A DNA stretch of 33,651 nt from an uncultured Clostridium sp. (GTDB lineage Bacteria > Bacillota > Clostridia > TANB77 > CAG-508): positions 1 to 33,651 of the forward strand of contig USEM01000011.1 of assembly GCA_900553695.1 (NCBI GenBank), in the 5' to 3' direction. Position numbers and translations under genes: made by a program. The notes beneath the pieces are model-generated. The model was given only the letters and a program-made list of their open reading frames with translations, did not search any database and had not been told where the DNA came from. Positions 9,932-18,771 of this stretch are shown here, piece by piece (within the stretch, counting starts at the first letter, position 1; each line of letters opens with the position of its first letter).

Positions 9932-10400
9932 TATAAGAGACATGATAGAGGTAGACACAATAATTGGAGATACAATTCAAGTACAGGAAAATGTAAACAT
10001 AATACCAATTTCAAAAGTAAGTTTTGGCTTTGCAGCAGGAGGCAGTGAATTTAAAGGAGAATCTATAGAAGATTATAAAAGAAGAGAGGACGAGGAAAAC
10101 ATTTCATACAGAAATCCATTTGGTGGTGGAAGCGGAGCAGGTGTATCAATAAAACCAGTAGCATTTTTAGTTGTGCAAGGAGAAAACGTAAAACTACTAC
10201 CAGTAGAGCATAATTGCACAATAGATAGAATAATAGATTATATGCCAGAACTTTGTGAAAAGGCCGAAAAGCTAATGGATAAACTAATAAAAAAAGATGA
10301 AAACAAAGAAGAAGTAAAAATACAAAAACCAAAAATAAAAAAAGTTGGAATAGATTATAAATATGATTATAAACAGCCAGAAGAGAATAGCAAAGATTAA
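9885..10400 (+). CDS. gerW: Spore germination/sporulation protein GerW (YtfJ)
   Basis: 171 residues. The N-terminus EEHPIEGLMLAAMDSIRDM, the VSFGFAAGGSEF stretch, the Gly-rich NPFGGGSGAGVSIKPVAFLVV core and the VKLLPV segment are diagnostic of the YtfJ/GerW family, needed in B. subtilis for normal spore germination. The C-terminal 40 residues are Lys/Glu-rich and probably disordered. AAAGGAG lies inside the upstream DUF2953 gene, which overlaps it. A strong hairpin ends the unit. Confidence 0.92.
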   Translation: MEEHPIEGLMLAAMDSIRDMIEVDTIIGDTIQVQENVNIIPISKVSFGFAAGGSEFKGESIEDYKRREDEENISYRNPFGGGSGAGVSIKPVAFLVVQGENVKLLPVEHNCTIDRIIDYMPELCEKAEKLMDKLIKKDENKEEVKIQKPKIKKVGIDYKYDYKQPEENSKD

Positions 10401-10445
10401 CATAAAAATGGAAAGAAAATATATTTCTTTCCATTTTTATGTTAT
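10401..10445 (+). terminator. Terminator hairpin after gerW
   Basis: A perfect 18-bp stem (10401-10418 with 10424-10441) with a 5-nt loop ATATA starts right after the stop codon. The arm itself carries the T-run, so it may act in both directions. Confidence 0.8.
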
Positions 10446-10461
10446 TTATTTCCAGAAAACA

Positions 10462-10495
10462 TTGACTTTTGACGAAAAAAATTATACAATATAAT
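10462..10495 (+). promoter_or_regulatory. Promoter for the minD-minE-rodA-dusB cluster
   Basis: Two candidate -35 boxes (TTGACT 10462-10467, TTGACG 10469-10474) precede TATAAT at 10490-10495. Spacing to TATAAT is 22 or 15 nt; TTATAC at 10482-10487 is an alternative -10. The exact pair is uncertain, but a promoter here fits the gene start at 10535. Confidence 0.5.
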
Positions 10496-10534
10496 AGTTA
10501 GAAAATACATAAAAATGCAAGGAGGAAAGATGTT

Positions 10535-11329
10535 ATGGGAGAAGTAATAGTTATAACATCAGGAAAAGGTGGAGTTGGTAAAACTACTACTACTGCAAAC
10601 CTTGGTTCTAGTCTAGCAGAAGAAGGAAAAAAAGTTGTGCTAGTTGATACAGATATTGGACTTAGAAACCTTGATGTTGTCATGGGACTAGAAAATAGAA
10701 TAGTTTATGACTTAGTTGATGTAATAGAAGAAAAATGTAAATTAAGACAAGCTCTTATTAAAGATAAACGTTTTGACGAATTATTCTTATTACCTGCTGC
10801 CCAAACACGAGATAAAAATGCAATAAATGAAGAACAAATGAAAGAATTAACAAAAAAACTTAAGGAAGAATTTGATTATGTATTAATAGATTGCCCAGCC
10901 GGTATTGAGCAAGGCTTTAAAAATGCTGTTTCTGGGGCTGATAGAGCAATTGTAGTAACAACAGCAGAAATATCTGCAATAAGAGATGCTGATAGAATAA
11001 TTGGATTATTAGAATCAGCTGAAATAAAAAATCCAGAGTTAATCGTTAATCGTTTAAGACCTTCAATGGTAAAAAAAGGTGAAATGATGGACGTAGATGA
11101 TATTGTAGACTTATTATCAATAGATTTAATAGGTGTTGTTCCTGACGACGAAAATATTATAACACAAACAAACAAGGGCGAGCCTGTAATTAAAAATAAA
11201 AAAGCACCATCAGGAAAAGCATACATAGAAATAGCTAAAAGAGTACTAGGCGAAAATGTTGATGTGACTATTCCAGGAAGGGAAAAAGGTTTTTTTGCTA
11301 AAATAAAAAGTCTATTTAAAAAGAATTAA
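10535..11329 (+). CDS. minD: Septum-site determining ATPase MinD
   Basis: 264 residues. A deviant Walker A SGKGGVGKTTT begins near residue 9, followed by LVDTDIGLRNLD and the switch motif LIDCPAGIE. The last 14 residues (GFFAKIKSLFKKN) form the amphipathic membrane-targeting helix. MinD binds the membrane as an ATP dimer, recruits MinC to block FtsZ away from midcell, and is released by MinE. GGAGG lies before ATG 10535. minE follows after 26 bases; no minC is present in the window. Confidence 0.95.
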   Translation: MGEVIVITSGKGGVGKTTTTANLGSSLAEEGKKVVLVDTDIGLRNLDVVMGLENRIVYDLVDVIEEKCKLRQALIKDKRFDELFLLPAAQTRDKNAINEEQMKELTKKLKEEFDYVLIDCPAGIEQGFKNAVSGADRAIVVTTAEISAIRDADRIIGLLESAEIKNPELIVNRLRPSMVKKGEMMDVDDIVDLLSIDLIGVVPDDENIITQTNKGEPVIKNKKAPSGKAYIEIAKRVLGENVDVTIPGREKGFFAKIKSLFKKN

Positions 11330-11355
11330 AACTTTAATAATGTGGGGGAATGGAC

Positions 11356-11847
11356 ATGTTTGAGAACATACTAAATTTTTTTAAGAAACTTGGAAAAAAT
11401 GAAAATAAAGAGACAAGTGGTAGTAAAACAAAGGCAAAGGAAAGACTACACTTAGTTTTGATGCAAGATAGAGCCAATGTCTCTGCAGACTTTTTAGAGA
11501 TGATGAAGCAAGAAATAATTGATGTAATAAAAAAATATATTGAAGTTGAAGAAAACGAAATAGACGTTAGACTTACAAACGAAGTTAAAGAAGATGGAAC
11601 AACAGGCGCACCATCACTTTATGCAAACATTCCAATAGTAAATATAAGAAATGATATGAAAAAAGAAGTTCAAGAGGAGAAAAAAGAAGAAGCTAAAAAA
11701 CAAGAAAAATCTGAAGAACCTAAAGAAGTAAAGGAAGAAATTAAAGTAGAAGAAAAAGAGGAAAACGTAGAGGAAACAAGCAAGCAAGACGAACAAGAAG
11801 AAGTAGTAGAGGTTGTAGAAGTAAAGGAAGAAACAAAGAAAGATTAA
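11356..11847 (+). CDS. minE: MinE topological specificity factor with long charged tail
   Basis: The start at ATG 11356 is preferred over ATG 11350 because the GGGGGA motif at 11344-11349 is then correctly spaced; this gives 163 residues. Residues 1-90 are MinE: an N-terminal amphipathic segment MFENILNFFKKLG, the MinD-contact region RLHLVLMQDRANVS, and the beta-rich end DVRLTN...LYANIPIV. Family members are usually about 80-95 residues. Here a tail of about 65 residues made almost only of Glu, Lys, Val and Gln follows, low-complexity and probably disordered or coiled-coil. MinE stimulates MinD ATPase. Confidence 0.88.
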   Translation: MFENILNFFKKLGKNENKETSGSKTKAKERLHLVLMQDRANVSADFLEMMKQEIIDVIKKYIEVEENEIDVRLTNEVKEDGTTGAPSLYANIPIVNIRNDMKKEVQEEKKEEAKKQEKSEEPKEVKEEIKVEEKEENVEETSKQDEQEEVVEVVEVKEETKKD

Positions 11848-11879
11848 TTCAAAAAACTTCATGTTTTGAAAGGAAAAAT

Positions 11880-12975
11880 ATGAATAAAAAAGAGTTAAAA
11901 AATACAGAATGGAGTATATTAATATGCACAATAATCCTAATTGCAATAGGATTATTTGCTTTGTATAGTGCAAGTAAATCTGCTGATTTAGAAGAATTAA
12001 AAAAACAGGTTATTTGGATAGCTGTGCGGAATACCATTACTTATAGTATCATATTTAGTTGATTATAGAGCAATTGCAAAAATAAGTATAGGTTTTTATA
12101 TACTTTCTATCATTCTGTTAATAGCTGTACTATTAACAAGTGCAATAAATGGAGCAACAAGCTGGTTTAGCATAGGTCCAGTATCTATACAACCAGCTGA
12201 ATTCGCTAAAATTGCAGTTGTTTTATTTTTAGCAAATATAATGGCAAAAATGTCTAGGAATGAAATAAGTAGACCACTAAAATTACTAATGGTATTAGGT
12301 ATTGCAATTGTACCAATACTCTTAATAATCTTACAACCAGATTATGGTTCAGCAATGGCCTATATTGTTGCAACAGCACTTATGCTTTATGTAGCAGGCA
12401 TAAAGAAAAGATATATTATATCAGCAATATTACTTGTTGTAATAGCTGTGCCAGTGCTATACTTCTTTGTTTTACCAGAACATGCACGTTTGAGAATAGA
12501 TGTATATTTAAATCCGTACTTAGACCCAAGAGGTGCAGGGTATAACATTATACAATCAAAACTTGCAATAGGTGCAGGAAGACTATTTGGAGAAGGCTGG
12601 CTAAATGGAACACAAACACATTTAGGTTTTCTTTACCCTAAAACCACAGACTTCATATTTGCAGTAATAGGCGAAGAAATGGGCTTTGTAAGTTGTACAG
12701 CAATAATTATACTTTATATAGTTATGATTACAAGAGCAATAAACATTGCAAAAACAGCCAGAGACGACTTAGGTTCCTATATAGCCACCGGAATTGTAGG
12801 AATATTAATATTCCATGTGCTAGAAAATATAGGAATGACAATGGGCTTACTTCCAATAACAGGAGTACCACTTCCATTTATAAGCTATGGAGGAAGTTCA
12901 ATGCTTACAAATATGATAGCAGTAGGACTATTATTAAATATTAGTGCCAGACGTCAAAAATCAATATTTAATTAA
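11880..12975 (+). CDS. rodA: Rod-shape SEDS glycosyltransferase RodA (+1 shift at CGG 12027)
   Basis: A SEDS peptidoglycan polymerase in the membrane, using lipid II with a partner class B PBP. The reading is 11880-12026 and 12028-12975, giving 364 residues with about ten membrane helices. Motifs include SWFSIGPVSIQPAEFAK, LQPDYGSA, the conserved loop RGAGYNIIQSKLAIGAG, and LPFISYGGSSML. The shift gives Gly50 in IAVGIPLLIVSYLVDYR, at the end of the first periplasmic loop. Unshifted product stops after 61 residues. RodA rather than FtsW is suggested by the min-gene neighbourhood and NIGM near the end; FtsW remains possible. AAAGGA precedes ATG 11880. Confidence 0.87.
12027..12029 (+). other. 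CGG +1 recoding site (RodA Gly50)
   Basis: Zero frame GCT GTG CGG AAT; the +1 frame GGA ATA CCA TTA gives VGIPLLIVSYLVDY, normal for SEDS proteins. CGG-A context. Confidence 0.87.
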
Positions 12976-12985
12976 GGAATAAAAA

Positions 12986-13963
12986 ATGTATATAGAAAAA
13001 TTGAAGATAGGAAATGTAGAATTAGAAAATAATATATTATTAGCACCAATGGCGGGAGTAACAGATTTAAGCTATAGGAAAATCTGCAAAAAGTATGGTA
13101 ACCCAGGACTAGTTTGCACAGAAATGATAAGCAGTAAAGGTCTATTTTACAATGATAAAAAGACAGAACAATTTTTAGTTTTAAATGAAGAAAAACGACC
13201 GATAGTAATACAAATTTTTGGAAGTGACCCAAGTGTTATGGGGCAAGCTGCAAAAATTGTAGAGCAATATGCAGATATTATAGACATAAACATGGGATGC
13301 CCAGCACCAAAGGTTGTGAAAAATGGAGATGGGAGCAAATTATTATTAAACTTAGAACTAGTAGGAAACATAGTTAAAGAAGTAGTACAAAACACAACCA
13401 AACCTGTAACAGTAAAAATTAGAAAAGGCTGGGACGATGAACATATAGTTGCAGTAGAGGCTGCCAAGGTAATAGAAAAAGCAGGAGCAAGCGCTATTAC
13501 AGTGCACGGAAGAACTAGAGAACAGTACTATTCAGGGCAAGTTGATTTAGAGATTATAAAAAAAGCAAAAGAAGCAGTTAAAATACCAGTAATAGGAAAT
13601 GGAGATGTAAAAACAACAGAAGATGCAAGAAAAATGTTCGAATATACTGGCGTAGATGGAATAATGATAGGCAGAGGAATTCTTGGAGAACCATGGAAAA
13701 TTAATGATATTATACAAGAACTTACAACAGGTCAAAAACCACAAGAAAAAACTCCAATGGAAAAATTAAAAATTATAAAAGAACATATAGAGCTAGAAAT
13801 GATTGAAAAGGGCGAGTATGTTGGAGTACGCGAAATGAGAAAACATATATGCTGGTACTTAAAGAATTTACCCAATTCAAGCCAAGTAAGACAAACAATT
13901 AATATGCTTGAAAGCAAAGATGAAGTAATTGAAACGTTGGAACAGTACTTCAGGGATTTGTAA
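12986..13963 (+). CDS. dusB: tRNA-dihydrouridine synthase DusB
   Basis: 325 residues, full length. An FMN-dependent enzyme that reduces uridines in tRNA D-loops. Visible motifs are LAPMAGVTDLSYR near residue 20, IQIFGSDP, the active-site Cys in INMGCPAPKVVKNGDGS, TVKIRKGWDD, TVHGRTREQYYSG (binding His/Arg), IPVIGNGD and GIMIGRGILG. The C-terminal helical domain is present. It follows rodA by 10 bases with AAGGA as ribosome binding site, so it probably ends the minD-rodA transcript. Confidence 0.95.
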   Translation: MYIEKLKIGNVELENNILLAPMAGVTDLSYRKICKKYGNPGLVCTEMISSKGLFYNDKKTEQFLVLNEEKRPIVIQIFGSDPSVMGQAAKIVEQYADIIDINMGCPAPKVVKNGDGSKLLLNLELVGNIVKEVVQNTTKPVTVKIRKGWDDEHIVAVEAAKVIEKAGASAITVHGRTREQYYSGQVDLEIIKKAKEAVKIPVIGNGDVKTTEDARKMFEYTGVDGIMIGRGILGEPWKINDIIQELTTGQKPQEKTPMEKLKIIKEHIELEMIEKGEYVGVREMRKHICWYLKNLPNSSQVRQTINMLESKDEVIETLEQYFRDL

Positions 13964-13993
13964 AACATACTGAATATTATTTATACGACCTTA

Positions 13994-14025
13994 ATGTACT
14001 TCAAAATATATATTTTGAAGTACAT
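13994..14025. promoter_or_regulatory. Perfect 32-nt palindrome between dusB and lepA
   Basis: ATGTACTTCAAAATAT is followed directly by its exact complement, ending 30 bases before the lepA start. No T-run follows, so a standard terminator is unlikely. It may be an operator for a dimeric regulator or a leader hairpin of lepA. Confidence 0.55.
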
Positions 14026-14055
14026 AGAACAAATAAAAACAGAAAGGATAAATTA

Positions 14056-15864
14056 ATGGATAAACAAAAACTTATTAGAAATTTTAGTATAATTGCACAC
14101 ATAGACCACGGAAAATCAACATTAGCAGATAGATTAATTGAGAAAACAGGACTTTTAACAGCACGTGAGATGGAAAGTCAAGTTTTAGACAATATGGATA
14201 TAGAACGTGAAAGAGGAATTACTATAAAATCTCAAGCAGTAAGAATGCAATATAAGGCAAAAGATGGAGAAACTTACATCTTGAATTTAATAGACACACC
14301 AGGCCATGTGGATTTTAACTATGAAGTATCAAGAAGTTTAGCTGCATGTGAAGGAGCTATTTTAGTTGTTGATAGTAGCCAAGGTGTTGAAGCTCAAACA
14401 CTTGCAAATGTGTATTTAGCATTGGATAACAATTTAGACATCTTGCCAGTAATAAATAAAGTAGATTTGCCTAGTGCAAGACCAGATGAAGTTAAACAAG
14501 AAATTGAAGACATAATTGGAATTCCTGCAATGGACGCTCCATGCATTTCAGCAAAATCAGGCTTGAACATTGAAGAAGTTTTAGAAAGAATAGTAACAGA
14601 TTTTAAACCACCTGTTGGAGATAAAGATAAACCACTAAAATGCCTAATTTTTGATTCTTTGTATGATAATTATAAAGGTGCAGTAAGCTATGTAAGAGTA
14701 GTTGAAGGAACGGTTAAAACTGGCGACGAAATATTATTTATGGCAACAAATAAGAAATTTGTAGTTACTGAACTTGGATACCTTGAACCAGGAAGCTATA
14801 AACCAGCAGATAAATTAGAAGCAGGAGAAGTTGGTTATATTTCCGCAAGTATTAAAACTGTTTCAGACTTAAGTGTGGGTGATACAATAACGTTAGCAGA
14901 GAACCCAGCACCAGAGCCATTACCTGGATATAAAAAAGCAAATTCAATGGTATACTGTGGTGTATATCCATTAGATGGTGGAGATTATGAGAACCTAAAG
15001 GAAGCTTTAGAAAAGCTAAAATTAAATGATGCAGCATTAAGTTATGAACCAGAAACATCAGTAGCTCTTGGTTTTGGCTTTAGATGTGGATTCTTAGGAC
15101 TTTTACACTTGGAAATAGTACAAGAAAGACTAGAAAGGGAATTTGATTTAGATTTAATAACAACAGCACCTTCAGTTATATACAAAGTACATAAAAGAGA
15201 TGGAGAATTAATAGAACTATATAACCCAGTAGATTTACCACCAGCACAAGATATAGAATATATAGAAGAACCTATGGTAAAAGCAGAAATAATGCTACCA
15301 AAAGACTTTGTTGGCAATGTAATGGAAATATGTCAAAATAGGCGTGGAATATACTTAGATATGAAATACCTAGATAGCAACAGAGTAATGTTAGAATATG
15401 AAATGCCACTTAATGAAATAATATATGATTTCTTTGATACATTAAAATCAAACACAAAAGGATATGCATCACTTGAGTATGAACTTACAGAATACAGAAA
15501 ATCTGACCTAGTAAAATTAGATATTCATATTAACAATGAACAAGTAGACGCGTTATCATTTATTGTGCATAAGGATACTGCATATACAAGAGGCAGAAAA
15601 ATGGCTGAAAAGCTAAAAACAGTAATTCCAAGGCAACTATTCGAAGTGCCTATACAAGCAGTTGTTGGAGGCAAAATAATTGCTAGAGAAACCATCTCAG
15701 CACTTAGAAAAGATGTACTTGCAAAATGCTATGGTGGAGATATTACAAGAAAGAAAAAGCTACTAGAAAAACAGAAAAAAGGAAAGAAAAAGATGAGACA
15801 AATTGGTAATGTGGAAGTACCACAAGAAGCCTTCCTTGCAGTATTAAAATTAGATGATGAATAA
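14056..15864 (+). CDS. lepA: Elongation factor 4 (LepA)
   Basis: 602 residues, full length. A translational GTPase binding the ribosome, proposed to rescue or remodel stalled or mistranslocated complexes. G-motifs: AHIDHGKST (G1), RGITIKSQ (G2), DTPGHVD (G3), NKVDLP (G4) and SAKSG (G5). The LepA-specific C-terminal domain is seen in RQIGNVEVPQEAFLAVL. AGAAAGGA precedes ATG 14056; rlmB follows after 12 bases. No in-frame CGG. Confidence 0.97.
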   Translation: MDKQKLIRNFSIIAHIDHGKSTLADRLIEKTGLLTAREMESQVLDNMDIERERGITIKSQAVRMQYKAKDGETYILNLIDTPGHVDFNYEVSRSLAACEGAILVVDSSQGVEAQTLANVYLALDNNLDILPVINKVDLPSARPDEVKQEIEDIIGIPAMDAPCISAKSGLNIEEVLERIVTDFKPPVGDKDKPLKCLIFDSLYDNYKGAVSYVRVVEGTVKTGDEILFMATNKKFVVTELGYLEPGSYKPADKLEAGEVGYISASIKTVSDLSVGDTITLAENPAPEPLPGYKKANSMVYCGVYPLDGGDYENLKEALEKLKLNDAALSYEPETSVALGFGFRCGFLGLLHLEIVQERLEREFDLDLITTAPSVIYKVHKRDGELIELYNPVDLPPAQDIEYIEEPMVKAEIMLPKDFVGNVMEICQNRRGIYLDMKYLDSNRVMLEYEMPLNEIIYDFFDTLKSNTKGYASLEYELTEYRKSDLVKLDIHINNEQVDALSFIVHKDTAYTRGRKMAEKLKTVIPRQLFEVPIQAVVGGKIIARETISALRKDVLAKCYGGDITRKKKLLEKQKKGKKKMRQIGNVEVPQEAFLAVLKLDDE

Positions 15865-15876
15865 AGGAGAAGTTAA

Positions 15877-16719
15877 ATGAGAGATAATAGAAGTTTTAAA
15901 AATAAGCAGAATAAAAGAAATTTTAAACAAGATAATAGAAAGCCAAATTTTGAGAAGAAAAATTTAAACAAGGAAGAAGATAAAGATTTTTCAGATCAAA
16001 TTGAAGGCAGAAATTCTGTTCTTGAATTATTAGAAAGTGGAAAAGACATAAATAAGATATTTATTGAAAGAGGAGAAAAACACGGTTCTATTAATAAAAT
16101 AATTGGAATAGCAAGAGATAGAAAGATTGTAACAGTTGAAGTTGATAGAAACAAAATAAACCAAATGGCTAAAACAGATAACCCACAAGGCGTAATCGCA
16201 ATCGTTCCACCATTTGATTACTGTGAAGTAGAGGATATTTTAAATGTTGCAAAAGAAAGAAATGAAAAGCCATTCATACTAATTTTAGATGGAATTGAAG
16301 ACCCACATAACCTTGGTGCAATAATAAGAACAGCAGAAACTGCTGGCGTTCATGGAATTATAATTCCAAAGAGAAGAGCTTGCTCAGTAAATAGCACAGT
16401 ATATAAAGTTGCAAGTGGAGCAGTAGAACATATGAAAATAGCAAGAGTGAATAACTTAAATGATGAAATTAAATACTTAAAAGAAAATGATGTATGGATA
16501 TATGGAACAGCAATAGAAGCGAAGAAATACTATTACGAAGAAAACTTAACAGGAGCAATTGCAATTGTAATAGGTAACGAAGGAGAAGGCATGACAAGAC
16601 TAGTTAGAGAAAATTGTGATGTGCTTTTAAAAATTCCAATGAAAGGTCAAATAACATCATTAAATGCATCTGTTTCAGCAGGAATAGTAATGTATGAGGC
16701 AGTAAAACAAAGAATGTAG
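15877..16719 (+). CDS. rlmB: 23S rRNA 2'-O-methyltransferase, SpoU/TrmH family (RlmB-like)
   Basis: 280 residues. A basic, Asn/Lys/Arg-rich N-terminal extension of about 45 residues precedes the L30-like substrate-binding domain (IEGRNSVLELLESGKDINKIFIERG) and the SPOUT methyltransferase domain. SPOUT motifs are LDGIEDPHNLGAIIRTAE, VIGNEGEGM and IPMKGQITSLNASVSAGI; the knot binds S-adenosylmethionine. RlmB modifies G2251 of 23S rRNA in E. coli; the exact site here is inferred. GGAG lies in the short gap after lepA. Confidence 0.9.
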   Translation: MRDNRSFKNKQNKRNFKQDNRKPNFEKKNLNKEEDKDFSDQIEGRNSVLELLESGKDINKIFIERGEKHGSINKIIGIARDRKIVTVEVDRNKINQMAKTDNPQGVIAIVPPFDYCEVEDILNVAKERNEKPFILILDGIEDPHNLGAIIRTAETAGVHGIIIPKRRACSVNSTVYKVASGAVEHMKIARVNNLNDEIKYLKENDVWIYGTAIEAKKYYYEENLTGAIAIVIGNEGEGMTRLVRENCDVLLKIPMKGQITSLNASVSAGIVMYEAVKQRM

Positions 16720-16748
16720 AAAGGTCCCTTAAATGGGGCTTTTTATTT
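16719..16748 (+). terminator. Terminator after rlmB
   Basis: AAAGGTCCC and GGGGCTTTT pair across a short AT loop, with one bulge and one G-U pair, followed by a T-rich run. Confidence 0.65.
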
Positions 16749-16791
16749 TACCTCAAAAATTTCCATGACTTTTTTCTTTGTTTCTCTTGAC

Positions 16792-16820
16792 TTGCATTTT
16801 TCGATATTATATACTATAAT
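16792..16820 (+). promoter_or_regulatory. Promoter for the dockerin-protein gene
   Basis: TTGCAT (16792-16797), 17-nt spacer, TATAAT (16815-16820), 36 bases before the ATG at 16856, with GGAGG in between. Confidence 0.65.
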
Positions 16821-16855
16821 CATCTAAGAATTTACAAAGGATATTTGGAGGAAAA

Positions 16856-18730
16856 ATGAATAAAATTATAAAAAATATAAAAATCATATTTGTTCTAGCA
16901 ATTATGTTTTTTATAATATTTGGAATATATTTTAATCCCTTTGCTCTTGCAAGAGAAAGAACAGAAGATTTATCAAATCTTATAAATTACCCAGAAATTT
17001 ATACAAATATTCAGGAATTAAAAGCAGCACATCCTAATTGGACATTTACTATGTTATACACAGGTCTTAATTGGAATGATGTTATTACAGGAGAAACAAC
17101 AGCTTTACATACAAGAAGTTTGGTACATAATTCATTAGTGTTTGGAAATGTTTTAGACTGGGTTTGTGCAACATGCAAAACAGATCCTAAAGATAATGGT
17201 TCTTGGTACTGTGCTTCTCCAAAAGCAGTTTCTTATTATATGGATACAAGAAATTGGTTAAACGATGCATATATATTCTCATTTGAAACATTATCTTTTA
17301 ATAGTAAGGCACACAGTGTAGAAGGTGTACAGGCAATTATTTCTGGTACATTTATGGATAAATCAACTATTACGTATATAGATACAAATGGAAATACACA
17401 AACTATAAATAAATCTTATGCACAAATTATATATGATGCAGGAAAAATGTACAATGTAAGCCCATATCATTTAGCAGCAAGAATAAGACAAGAACAGGGT
17501 AGTGGAACAAGCTCATTAATTTCAGGTAAAAAAGAAGGATTTGTTGGATATTACAACTATTTTAACGTTGGTGCAGGAGGAAATTCCGAAGCTGAAATTA
17601 TAACAAATGGCTTAACATATGCAAAAAATAAAGGTTGGACAACACCAGAACTTGCAATACAAGGTGGTGCAAGTTTCTTAAAAGGAAGCTATATTGGAAA
17701 CTTCCAAGATACATTATATTTACAAAAATATAGTGTAGACAGTAGTAGTGGCTCTTTATACGGACACCAATATCAACAAAATATATCAGCACCATATACT
17801 GAAGGTTTAGATGTTTATGATGCATATGAAGAACTTGGAATTTTAGAAAGCAACTTTAATTTTATTGTTCCAATATATGAAAATATGCCAGAATCAGCAT
17901 CAACAAAACCAGGTAGAACAACTGTACTTACAACAGAAAATGTTGTAGTTCAAACACTATATACACCACTTAGAATTCGTGTTAGACCATCAATAAGTTC
18001 TAATGTATTGGCAGAAGCACCTCGTGCTACAGTTCTTGTAAGAATTGAAAAAGCAAACGAGGCAGATGAAAATGGTTACTATTGGGATACAGTTGCATAT
18101 AACAATGGAACAAAAACAGTAATTGGATATGCTTCAAGAGAATATTTAGGAGAAATTGCAACAGCAGAGACTTTAAATGAAGCAAAAACAATAGGTGTAA
18201 TGTGCAATTTAAGAAATGGACCAGGAACATCAAACTCATGGGTTAAGAAAATTCTTCCAGTTGGAACACAAGTAACAGTAATAGATAAAATAAACTATAA
18301 AATAGATGGACTTGTATGGTGTAGAGTAAAACTTTCTGATGGAACACAAGGCTATGTTGCCGAAAACTTCTTCCAAGCAGGACCAGTTGAAAAATATAAA
18401 ATAGACGGAGAAAACATTATAATTGCACCAAAAACAGCAATAACCGACATTCCAAAAGCTACTTTAGTTGGAGATGTTTTAGGAACAGGAGCAAAGGTTA
18501 AAGTAGAAGATAAGGAATATACATTAGTGGTACTTGGAGATGTAAATGGAGATGGGGATGTAGACGTGATAGACTTAGCTTTGGTAAAGAGACATTTGAT
18601 GCAAGCTCAAATCTTAAGAGAACAATACTTTAAAGCAGGAATACTACAAAAGGATGGTACAGAAATTGATATTATAGATTTAGCATTGTTAAAAAGATTT
18701 CTAATGGGAACAAGTATTATATCTTTATAA
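16856..18730 (+). CDS. Secreted glucosaminidase-like protein with two SH3 domains and a type I dockerin
   Basis: 624 residues. A signal peptide covers about 1-33. Residues about 40-340 resemble the N-acetylglucosaminidase (LytB/GH73-like) fold, with AARIRQEQGSG likely holding the catalytic Glu and YYNYFNVGAGG and GASFLKGSYIG as family-type motifs. Bacterial SH3 domains lie near 361-430 and 445-503 (IRVRPSISSNV, CNLRNGPGTSNSW). The C-terminus carries two dockerin calcium-loop repeats, GDVNGDGDVDVIDLALVKRHL and EIDIIDLALLKRFLM. Inferred role: peptidoglycan remodelling at the surface, docked to a cohesin partner. No cohesin gene is in the window. Enzyme specificity is uncertain. Confidence 0.8.
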   Translation: MNKIIKNIKIIFVLAIMFFIIFGIYFNPFALARERTEDLSNLINYPEIYTNIQELKAAHPNWTFTMLYTGLNWNDVITGETTALHTRSLVHNSLVFGNVLDWVCATCKTDPKDNGSWYCASPKAVSYYMDTRNWLNDAYIFSFETLSFNSKAHSVEGVQAIISGTFMDKSTITYIDTNGNTQTINKSYAQIIYDAGKMYNVSPYHLAARIRQEQGSGTSSLISGKKEGFVGYYNYFNVGAGGNSEAEIITNGLTYAKNKGWTTPELAIQGGASFLKGSYIGNFQDTLYLQKYSVDSSSGSLYGHQYQQNISAPYTEGLDVYDAYEELGILESNFNFIVPIYENMPESASTKPGRTTVLTTENVVVQTLYTPLRIRVRPSISSNVLAEAPRATVLVRIEKANEADENGYYWDTVAYNNGTKTVIGYASREYLGEIATAETLNEAKTIGVMCNLRNGPGTSNSWVKKILPVGTQVTVIDKINYKIDGLVWCRVKLSDGTQGYVAENFFQAGPVEKYKIDGENIIIAPKTAITDIPKATLVGDVLGTGAKVKVEDKEYTLVVLGDVNGDGDVDVIDLALVKRHLMQAQILREQYFKAGILQKDGTEIDIIDLALLKRFLMGTSIISL

Positions 18731-18771
18731 AAAGGAGGAAATGATATTTACAATATCATAAAAGAAAAATG
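18731..18771 (+). promoter_or_regulatory. Unusual ribosome binding site with hairpin spacer
   Basis: AAAGGAGG (18731-18738) stands 30 bases before the ATG at 18769, too far for normal use. ATGATATT (18741-18748) and AATATCAT (18752-18759) form an 8-bp hairpin between them; folding would cut the effective spacing to about 11 nt. The same bases also encode a six-codon ORF (ATG 18741 to TAA 18759-18761) ideally spaced from the SD, so a leader peptide is an alternative. Confidence 0.55.
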
